From contig CAIUKZ010000236.1 in assembly GCA_903899865.1 (NCBI GenBank), positions 1 through 5,504 on the forward strand: a stretch of DNA of 5,504 nt, read 5' to 3'. This stretch comes from an uncultured Bacteroidales bacterium. GTDB lineage: Bacteria > Bacteroidota > Bacteroidia > Bacteroidales > Paludibacteraceae. Below, in pieces: positions 1 through 4,876 of this stretch. A program made the translations under genes and the position numbers. How positions within the stretch are numbered: position 1 is the first letter of the stretch; each line of letters begins with the position of its first letter. The notes below the pieces were generated by a model. That model was not told the origin of the DNA. It saw nothing but the letters and a program-made list of their open reading frames with translations, and made no database searches.

Positions 1-81
1 ATCCTAGATTTCAAAAAATGAAAAGTGGCTTCGAACAACACAAAGCAGTGGAATCGTTTTGTGGAACTTGCGGATTTATAG
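1..81. other. Left-edge stretch with no assignable gene
   Basis: This is the sequence downstream of the XRE gene. No minus-strand ATG and no hairpin terminator is visible. On the plus strand, one frame is open from base 3 to a TAG at 87-89, giving 28 residues ending in FCGTCGFIVN. It could be the C-terminus of a convergent gene that enters from the left and overlaps the XRE stop by 8 bases. An open stretch this short is expected by chance, so it is not called as a gene. GTGGAA occurs twice, at 48-53 and 61-66, without clear meaning. Confidence 0.3.
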
Positions 82-318
82 TCAATTAGGGTCTTCAAGA
101 TCAACATCCACTATCTCACGAATGTGTACACCAAGCACATTACTAATCTTAAAAAGAGATTTTAAGGTAAGATTTGTCCTGCCAGCCTCTATTCTACATA
201 GGTTAGATTTCTCGATATTACACCATGCGGCTAAGTCTTGTTGACTAACGCCTTGTTGTTCACGTATTTTTCTTATCTTCTTCCCAATAAGAGTGTATAA
301 TTGAACTTCATTAATCAT
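82..318 (-). CDS. Small XRE/Cro-CI family helix-turn-helix transcriptional regulator
   Basis: A 78-residue single-domain DNA-binding protein of the XRE (HTH_3) type, with no ligand-binding or catalytic domain. The core runs from IGKKIRKIREQQGVS (residues 11-25) through the scaffold helix SQQDLAAWC (25-33) to the recognition helix EKSNLCRIEAGR (36-47). TLKSLFKISNVLGV (51-64) forms the closing helices and the tail is acidic (DVDLED). I see this directly from the classic pattern of Gln-Asp-Leu, Ile-Glu-Lys-Ser and Arg-Ile-Glu-Ala-Gly. The ATG at 316-318 is the only sensible start. Proteins of this size act as dimeric repressors or activators, for example phage Cro-like, restriction-modification controller or antitoxin proteins. 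No partner toxin, nuclease or methylase is visible in the window, but the downstream neighbour lies off the left edge. Targets are unknown. Dyads in its own upstream region make autoregulation plausible, by inference only. Confidence 0.9.
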   Translation of the reverse strand: MINEVQLYTLIGKKIRKIREQQGVSQQDLAAWCNIEKSNLCRIEAGRTNLTLKSLFKISNVLGVHIREIVDVDLEDPN

Positions 319-404
319 TGCGTTCTTTTATCATCAGTTAAAGGTGCAAAGTTTTGATTTTATATTTATTTTTAGGTTGATGTAAATGATAATTTATTAA
401 TAAT

Positions 405-426
405 CATTGCTTAAAGCGGTGCAATG
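405..426. promoter_or_regulatory. Candidate operator dyad upstream of the XRE gene
   Basis: CATTGC (405-410) and GCAATG (421-426) form a perfect 6-bp inverted repeat with a 10-base spacer. On the minus strand it starts a few bases downstream of the -7-like box at 431-438. It therefore covers the likely transcription start, where a repressor would block. The left arm lies inside a 10-mer, TAATCATTGC (401-410), that recurs at 312-321 over the XRE start codon. XRE proteins commonly repress their own promoters; applying that here is inference. Six-base dyads also arise by chance in AT-rich DNA. Confidence 0.3.
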
Positions 427-430
427 TAGG

Positions 431-448
431 CAAAATTATGCAAATTTA
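431..448 (-). promoter_or_regulatory. Tandem Bacteroidota -7-like boxes, probable promoter of the XRE gene
   Basis: Read on the minus strand, TAAATTTG (448 to 441) and TAATTTTG (438 to 431) both match the Bacteroidota -7 consensus TAnnTTTG exactly and are offset by 10 bp. Neither has a good TTTG -33 element 20 bp upstream: the corresponding bases read TTAT and TTAA. A third, imperfect box, AAACTTTG followed by CACC, lies at 347-354, nearer the start codon. A start from the tandem boxes would give a leader of roughly 105-120 bases. Confidence 0.4.
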
Positions 449-696
449 GCAGACATTCTTAACTTTAAATAACTGGATGAAATAAATATCATAACAATCA
501 CATACAGTTAACTATTATTACATAAATGAATCGATTTTGAACTTTCACAAATTACAAATAACGAATTACGGCATACCGTCAAGCACTAAGAGATAAACTG
601 AAATACAGGAAAACGTACAGTTGGTAATGTTGTTACTTCAAACAGTATAACTTAGCTTTCTACACCACAAATCAAACATAAAATTACCAAATAAAG

Positions 697-736
697 AAGC
701 CAGCCACCAAAGCAATAATACTTTGGTGGCTGGCTT
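697..736 (-). terminator. Intrinsic terminator of mrp
   Basis: The arms AAGCCAGCCACCAAAG (697-712) and CTTTGGTGGCTGGCTT (721-736) pair perfectly over 16 bp around an 8-base loop, CAATAATA. On the minus strand the stem is followed by a T-rich stretch (C-TTTATTTGG-TAATTTT), while the plus-strand flank is not T-rich, so the signal is oriented for leftward transcription. It begins 45 bases after the mrp stop codon. This is the strongest terminator in the window and separates mrp from the XRE gene. Confidence 0.9.
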
Positions 737-781
737 GCATTACAAAACTATTTCTAAGTGAAGCAACCTGGGGTTAACACA

Positions 782-1891
782 TTATCGTACCATCTCAACC
801 TTCTTGGTAGCTTCAAAACTTGCATTTCTAAAGTCCACACGTTCTACAACTTTTATAGCAAGATCTCTGAATGCTTGTCCTGTGATGCTACTTTCATCTG
901 CAGCTATTGGTTTCCCTGCATCGCCACCTTCTCTAATGCTCTGCACAAGGGGCATTTGACCAAGCAATGGCACGCCTAGTTCCTGGGCGAGTTTTAGTCC
1001 ACCATCTTTTCCAAAAATGTAGTATTTGTTTTCTGGCAGCTCGGCAGGTGTAAACCACGCCATATTTTCTACCAATCCTAACACAGGCACATTGACTTTA
1101 TCGCCCATAAACATGTTGATTCCTTTGCGCGCATCAGCCAGTGCTACATCTTGCGGTGTAGTCACTACGATGGCACCAGTAATGCCGAGTGTTTGTACCA
1201 GTGTGAGGTGAATATCACCCGTGCCAGGTGGCAGATCCATCACGAAATAGTCCAGTTCGCCCCATGTAGCATCAGTAATCATTTGTTTCAGTGCATTGCT
1301 AGCCATGGAGCCTCTCCACACAAGAGCCTGATCGGGATCCACAAAAAATCCCATCGACAGCATTTTCACACCATAGCGTTCTATAGGAGTTATCACGTTT
1401 TTACCATCTATTTCTTCGATAAATGGTCGTTCCTTTTCCAAGCCAAACATTTTGGGCATGGAAGGACCATGTATATCAGCATCCAGCAATCCAACCTTAT
1501 AACCCAAACCAGCTAATGCAATAGCCAGATTGGATGAAACTGTAGATTTGCCAACACCACCTTTGCCTGAAGAAACTGCAATAATGTTCTTCACATTTGG
1601 AAGGATGGCAGTAGGTTGGGGTTTAGGCACTTCCTTTACGATAGCCTCTACTTTCCCTTTAATATCAACTTGCTCATCTACATAAGTGAGTATAGCTTGT
1701 TCGGCAGCTTTGACTACTGATTTGGCAAATGGATCATTGGGTTTATCAAACACGATGGAAAAGCTTACTGAATTGCCTTCAATGCGTATGCTTGTTTGCT
1801 GTAGCATACCTGATGATACAATGTCATTGCCTGTACCTGGATAGCGAACATGCGTTAACGCTTCAACTATTTGTTGTTGTGTAATGGTCAT
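782..1891 (-). CDS. mrp: Mrp/NBP35 family P-loop ATPase (ApbC-like), cysteine-free
   Basis: A 369-residue cytoplasmic ATPase of the Mrp/ApbC/NBP35 family, whose studied members carry and deliver Fe-S clusters. An N-terminal MIP18/DUF59-type domain (about residues 4-75) is followed by a Pro-rich linker (88-98) and the ParA-like ATPase domain. Visible motifs are the deviant Walker A KGGVGKST (110-117), LLDADIHGPSMP (135-146), the Mrp signature from W210 to D226 with DLPPGTGD (219-226), and GLVENMAWF (272-280). Classical ApbC/Mrp has a CxxC just after the GLVENM motif. Here that place reads TPAELPENKYY, and the whole protein contains no cysteine, so cluster binding by a CxxC is impossible. I recall Bacteroidota homologues sharing this altered segment. 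The start is taken at MTITQQQ; an upstream in-frame ATG at 1931-1933 would add a 14-residue hydrophobic stretch atypical of the family. It has its own promoter and terminator. Confidence 0.95.
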   Translation of the reverse strand: MTITQQQIVEALTHVRYPGTGNDIVSSGMLQQTSIRIEGNSVSFSIVFDKPNDPFAKSVVKAAEQAILTYVDEQVDIKGKVEAIVKEVPKPQPTAILPNVKNIIAVSSGKGGVGKSTVSSNLAIALAGLGYKVGLLDADIHGPSMPKMFGLEKERPFIEEIDGKNVITPIERYGVKMLSMGFFVDPDQALVWRGSMASNALKQMITDATWGELDYFVMDLPPGTGDIHLTLVQTLGITGAIVVTTPQDVALADARKGINMFMGDKVNVPVLGLVENMAWFTPAELPENKYYIFGKDGGLKLAQELGVPLLGQMPLVQSIREGGDAGKPIAADESSITGQAFRDLAIKVVERVDFRNASFEATKKVEMVR

Positions 1892-1987
1892 TGGTGTAAT
1901 AAGGATAAAAATGAAGATTGAAAAATGAAACAATAATTATAAACCACATGGGACACATCATGCTTTCCAATTTCGAAAAAACAAAGG

Positions 1988-2059
1988 ACGCATAGTTTTA
2001 CCTTTCGGCAAATTTAATCCACATAGAAATAAATTTCAAATGGGCGTTTAACTATGCGT
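1988..2059. repeat. 10-bp perfect inverted repeat bracketing the mrp promoter
   Basis: ACGCATAGTT (1988-1997) and AACTATGCGT (2050-2059) are exact reverse complements, 62 bp apart centre to centre. With one bulged A, two further G-C pairs extend the arms outward. The -7/-33 elements of the mrp promoter lie between the arms. Two readings are possible. One is a pair of operator half-sites on the same DNA face, about six helical turns apart. The other is a long-looped terminator for trmB, since on the minus strand the distal arm is followed by CCTTTG and six Ts. The 52-base loop argues somewhat against a strong terminator. Confidence 0.65.
2009..2040 (-). promoter_or_regulatory. Bacteroidota-type promoter of mrp
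   Basis: On the minus strand, TTTG (2040 to 2037) is followed by exactly 20 bases and then TAAATTTG (2016 to 2009). Both elements match the -33 TTTG and -7 TAnnTTTG consensus used by the primary sigma factor of Bacteroidota, and the spacing agrees with boxes centred at -33 and -7. Transcription should start near 2005, giving a leader of about 113 bases before the mrp ATG. It is the best-matching promoter in the window and implies that mrp can be expressed separately from trmB. Confidence 0.75.
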
Positions 2060-2108
2060 TCCATTGTGGATAAAAAGAATACCGATCCCAAACGTTATAG
2101 AGTCTATT

Positions 2109-2864
2109 TCAATCAGCAAGATGATGTCTTTTGCTTCTACCGAAACTTCGGTATGAATCATGTTCTATTTCAACATCTGGTTCGATGAATATGTTTCGTT
2201 TTTCTAAAATAAATTTGATGTATTTGATAGTAAGCCCTCGGTCTATCCACTGTTGCTCGTAATAGGTCTGAATGCCCAATATGCTGTCATTGAGCTTTGA
2301 ACCATACAAGTCCGTGTTAGAAAACAAGACGGGATAATCATTGGCTTTGACCATTTCGCAGGTGTAGGTGTACATGAAGTTACTATCGGTTTTCAGATGA
2401 ATGATGCCATCAGGCTTGACAAACTGCTGATAGGACCTCATGAAGTTGGTAGCGGTAAGTCGTTTGGTCACTTTTTTCATCTGCGGATCTGGGAATGTCA
2501 GCCATATTTCACTGACTTCATTTTCGGCAAAGAAATGGTGAATCATCTCTATGTTGGTTCGTAGAAATGCCACGTTCGGCATCTGATCTTCAAATGATTG
2601 TTTGGCGCCAGTCCAAAGTCGAGCTCCTTTGATGTCCACGCCTATGAAGTTTTTTTGTGGATACAATTTGCCAAGTCCCACGGTGTATTCCCCTTTTCCA
2701 CAACCGAGTTCGAGTACTATTGGATGGTCGTTCTTGAAAAATAATTCATTCCACTTTCCTTTCATTTCAAAAACAGTTCCTTCTCTTAACTCATGAGACG
2801 AAACCTGAAATACGTGAGGAAACTCCTCCATGTCCGCAAATTTGGACAGCTTATTTTTACCCAT
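2109..2864 (-). CDS. trmB: tRNA (guanine-N7-)-methyltransferase TrmB
   Basis: A 251-residue class I SAM-dependent methyltransferase that makes m7G at position 46 of the tRNA variable loop. SAM motif I is LELGCGKGEYT (51-61), followed by the acidic loop GVDIKGARLW (75-84). The family hallmark is EIWLTFPDPQMKKVTKRLT (119-137), then HLKTDS (156-161) and the C-terminal tRNA-binding segment TYYEQQWIDRGLTIKYIKF (200-218). Length is normal for a bacterial TrmB and all catalytic segments are intact. The protein ends in a basic stretch, GRSKRHH. The ATG at 2862-2864 gives the family-like start MGKNKLSKF. It lies 89 bases downstream of gldH and 217 bases upstream of the mrp start. No clear promoter is visible directly upstream, so it is probably read from the holB-ricT-gldH side. 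A pair of overlapping dyads sits 23 bases before the start codon. Confidence 0.96.
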   Translation of the reverse strand: MGKNKLSKFADMEEFPHVFQVSSHELREGTVFEMKGKWNELFFKNDHPIVLELGCGKGEYTVGLGKLYPQKNFIGVDIKGARLWTGAKQSFEDQMPNVAFLRTNIEMIHHFFAENEVSEIWLTFPDPQMKKVTKRLTATNFMRSYQQFVKPDGIIHLKTDSNFMYTYTCEMVKANDYPVLFSNTDLYGSKLNDSILGIQTYYEQQWIDRGLTIKYIKFILEKRNIFIEPDVEIEHDSYRSFGRSKRHHLAD

Positions 2865-2887
2865 TTATCTTATTGATGTGCTCTTTT

Positions 2888-2911
2888 GTCTATGCACAGA
2901 TAGACTTGTGC
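2888..2911. promoter_or_regulatory. Two overlapping, mutually exclusive dyads ahead of trmB
   Basis: GTCTAT (2888-2893) pairs with ATAGAC (2900-2905). The loop of that hairpin contains GCACA (2894-2898), which pairs perfectly with TGTGC (2907-2911). The two stems interleave. The joining loops are 0-1 base, probably too short for a real H-type pseudoknot, so the stems would be alternatives in the transcript, or overlapping protein sites in DNA. The element lies in the gldH-trmB spacer. No U-run follows on the minus strand, so it is not a terminator. Regulation of trmB by it is inference. Confidence 0.35.
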
Positions 2912-2953
2912 TAGTTAATTATATGTCTTTCGTGCGTCTACTCGTCAACCATT

Positions 2954-3421
2954 CTACTTATCTGCTTTCTCTACCCGAATGCCTATGTCACTGATTCCGA
3001 CGAGAACATTATCACGCATGCCTTGCACAATGCCAAATTGATAGATTCCTTTGTGCTCGAATCTGACTCCTTGTTGGTAAAGTATGGGCATTTCTAAGAT
3101 AGAACCCATGCCTGAGCCAAGCCATTTGCCTCTTTGATCGGCTAGATAGCATTCAATAGAGTCTTTTACCATGGAACTGTCTGGATTCATTTTTTGTAGA
3201 AATAGCCATAGGTTTTGGTACGGGTATTCTTTGCTGTTTCTCACGTTGACATATACGTTATACAAAGCCGACGTGTCATCAATAGACACGTCGAACTTGT
3301 ACAAACTATCTTTATTCCAGCCTGTTTCATTGACAGCATGGTATTGAAAGTACACATCGTTTTTTATACATGAGGCAGTGATAGCCACTAAGCCGATAAG
3401 TGTAAATAGCTTAATTTTCAT
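2954..3421 (-). CDS. gldH: GldH family lipoprotein
   Basis: A 155-residue lipoprotein. A short type II signal peptide, MKIKLFTLIGLVAITASC, puts the lipidated Cys at residue 18. The residues after it (IKND) are not strongly acidic, so there is no clear surface-export signal. The mature protein shows the pattern I associate with GldH: VNVRNSKEYPYQNLWLFLQ (58-76), LADQRGKWLGSGMGSI (93-108) and the closing IVQGMRDNVLVGISDIGIRV (131-150). In Flavobacterium johnsoniae GldH is needed for gliding, but related lipoproteins occur across non-gliding Bacteroidales, where the role is not established. The frame is open upstream to an ATG at 3500-3502. The start at 3419-3421 is preferred because it places the signal peptide at the N-terminus. 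The gene lies 104 bases after ricT with no recognisable promoter between. Confidence 0.88.
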   Translation of the reverse strand: MKIKLFTLIGLVAITASCIKNDVYFQYHAVNETGWNKDSLYKFDVSIDDTSALYNVYVNVRNSKEYPYQNLWLFLQKMNPDSSMVKDSIECYLADQRGKWLGSGMGSILEMPILYQQGVRFEHKGIYQFGIVQGMRDNVLVGISDIGIRVEKADK

Positions 3422-3525
3422 ATTTGCTTTATTTATTGACATTACGAATAGAAACAGACAACCAGAACACCTTAGATTTGATGGATAAACAACCATATTC
3501 AATGTCTATCCCATCCAACTCTCTA

Positions 3526-4812
3526 TTATGCATTTGCTGCATTGGGGTTTTGATCCGAAGTATTTTTCTTTATCGGCTTTTGAAACCTTGGTCCATTATC
3601 CTTTGGTCTTCTATGTTCATTTTTAGGTTTGGATACTTCCATTTTAGGTGCATCGGACTTCGACTTGTTAGGGTCTGGTTTAGATAACTGAGGTCGGAAA
3701 TTACCACGATGATTGTTGGGTTTTCCACCTTGCCTCTTTTTATCAGAATCAAAACGAGTTAAGCTGTCTTGTCCCACCACATTTTCAAAATCGTTGACAA
3801 TCACTTTCTTCTCTTCCACTTTTTCTTCTTTCAATGCATGAGGTTTGATGCCTTTTTTGTTCATTGTAATTACCTCTTTTGCTCTTTGAGCATCAATAGT
3901 TACCATGTTGGCAGCAAAATGCTGAGAAGTAGAATAAGTCATTTGAGCTTTGAAAACATCTGTCTTGAAGTGGTAATAGGTGTTGTCCAATGTTTCCAAT
4001 GGAATTTCTTTCGAAGGAAAATCCTTGGTGGCGCTTACGTAGGAATCCACTTCGTAATTCATACAGCATTTCAGTTTTCCGCACTGTCCAGCTAGTTTCT
4101 GTGGATTGAGCGAAATGTCTTGTATGCGAGCAGCACTGGTAGAGACGGAGCTAAATGTGGTTTTGAACTTAGAGCAACAAAGTTCCCTTCCACAAGATCC
4201 GATTCCCCCTATTCTGCCGGCTTCCTGACGAGCACCTATCTGCTTCATCTCTATTCTCACACGGAATGTTTCCGCAAATATTTTTATGAGCTGCCTAAAA
4301 TCAACACGCTCATCTGCAATATAATAGAAAATGGCTTTGTTTCCATCCCCTTGGTACTCCACATCACCAATTTTCATGTTCAAATTAAGACTTTCGGCTA
4401 TCTGACGAGAGCGAATCATGGTGTCTTGCTCTTTGGCTTTGGCTTCGTTGAATTTCTCAATGTCCGTTTCCTTTGCCTTACGATATACTTTTTGAGCATC
4501 GGTTTTCTCAGGATCGAAGTTGTTTTTCTTCATTTGAAGCAGTACCAATCTACCGACCAATGTGACTTCACCAATATCATGACCAGGTGAAGATTCCACT
4601 GCTACCACATCTCCTTTTTCCAACGGAATCTTGGAGCTATTAAGATAATATCCTTTACGTGTGTTTTTAAACTGTACCTCTACAAAGTCTGTGTCTTTGA
4701 TGGTTTCTGGCAGGTCAGACATCCAATCGAATGTGCTGAGCTTTTGTGTGGAGTTCTTGTTGCAGCCTTTTTTGGTCATGCAACATCCACCATTATTTTG
4801 TGTATAATCCAT
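3526..4812 (-). CDS. ricT: RicT/YaaT-like PSP1 domain protein with basic C-terminal tail
   Basis: A 428-residue cytoplasmic protein of the PSP1/YaaT (RicT) family. In Bacillus subtilis, RicT forms a complex with RicA and RicF that binds Fe-S clusters and assists RNase Y in mRNA processing. Carrying that role over here is inference. The PSP1 core spans about residues 40-290. Nine cysteines fall in three groups: C10, C11, C17; C207, C212, C213 (in GSCGRELCCSKFKTTF); and C244, C249, C250 (in AGQCGKLKCCMNYE). The last two groups are the family's metal-binding hallmark. Residues about 322-428 form a low-complexity, Lys/Pro/Asn-rich, basic tail (for example KPNNHRGNFRPQ), probably disordered and suited to RNA contact. 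The tail is absent from the shorter Bacillus protein. The ATG at 4810-4812 is chosen because it keeps C10/C11; Met12 is an alternative. It follows holB by 62 bases, matching the conserved holB-yaaT pairing. Confidence 0.92.
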   Translation of the reverse strand: MDYTQNNGGCCMTKKGCNKNSTQKLSTFDWMSDLPETIKDTDFVEVQFKNTRKGYYLNSSKIPLEKGDVVAVESSPGHDIGEVTLVGRLVLLQMKKNNFDPEKTDAQKVYRKAKETDIEKFNEAKAKEQDTMIRSRQIAESLNLNMKIGDVEYQGDGNKAIFYYIADERVDFRQLIKIFAETFRVRIEMKQIGARQEAGRIGGIGSCGRELCCSKFKTTFSSVSTSAARIQDISLNPQKLAGQCGKLKCCMNYEVDSYVSATKDFPSKEIPLETLDNTYYHFKTDVFKAQMTYSTSQHFAANMVTIDAQRAKEVITMNKKGIKPHALKEEKVEEKKVIVNDFENVVGQDSLTRFDSDKKRQGGKPNNHRGNFRPQLSKPDPNKSKSDAPKMEVSKPKNEHRRPKDNGPRFQKPIKKNTSDQNPNAANA

Positions 4813-4833
4813 TATTGAAAATTTAAAATTAAT

Positions 4834-4876
4834 AAAAAAACAGGCATTTAATCGGATTTTCGGTCTGTGTCCTGTT
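4834..4876 (-). terminator. Weak terminator- or attenuator-like hairpin between holB and ricT
   Basis: AACAGG (4839-4844) and CCTGTT (4871-4876) form a 6-bp inverted repeat. On the minus strand the second arm runs into a run of seven Ts. The distal arm overlaps the holB stop codon. The loop is 26 bases with no good inner stem, so the structure is weak. It could cause partial termination, reducing ricT relative to holB, or it may be coincidental in AT-rich spacer. Confidence 0.3.

Larger units (their letters stand above)
319..781. other. 463-base gene-free region between the XRE gene and mrp
   Basis: No open frame here on either strand looks like a protein. The right part, next to mrp, holds the mrp terminator (697-736). 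The left part holds the presumed control region of the XRE gene: -7-like boxes at 431-448, a short dyad at 405-426 and a repeated 10-mer at 312-321 and 401-410. The middle, roughly 450-690, is AT-rich with only trivial repeats, such as AATTAC twice around 550-571 and a small ACGG/CCGT dyad. I see no tRNA, rRNA or recognisable small RNA. An unannotated small RNA cannot be excluded from sequence alone. Confidence 0.6.

Noticed and set aside
450..690. Possible small RNA or tRNA in the long gene-free region
   Set aside because: No cloverleaf, no strong hairpin apart from the mrp terminator, and no plus-strand promoter matching TAnnTTTG with a -33 element.
1892..1933. In-frame N-terminal extension of mrp giving a 14-residue hydrophobic segment, FHFSIFIFILITP
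   Set aside because: The family normally starts at the MIP18-like domain, which MTITQQQ fits. The segment is AT-rich leader downstream of the predicted promoter and too short for a credible membrane anchor.
2888..2911. H-type pseudoknot ahead of trmB
   Set aside because: The topology is right, but the connecting loops are 0-1 base, too short to cross stems of 5-6 bp. The element is reported as alternative hairpins instead.
3422..3502. In-frame extension of gldH to an upstream ATG at 3500-3502
   Set aside because: It would bury the lipoprotein signal peptide 27 residues inside the protein. The start at 3419-3421 puts the signal peptide and lipobox where they belong.
3478..3518. Imperfect inverted repeat (TTGATGGATA / TATCCCATCCAA) between ricT and gldH
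   Set aside because: Pairing needs two bulges and no T-run follows on the minus strand, so neither a terminator nor a defined operator can be supported.
4120..4590. Long plus-strand open frame of 156 codons inside ricT, and other plus-strand frames across the window
   Set aside because: They lie antisense to genes with clear family motifs and have compositions unlike real proteins. They are shadows of the minus-strand genes.
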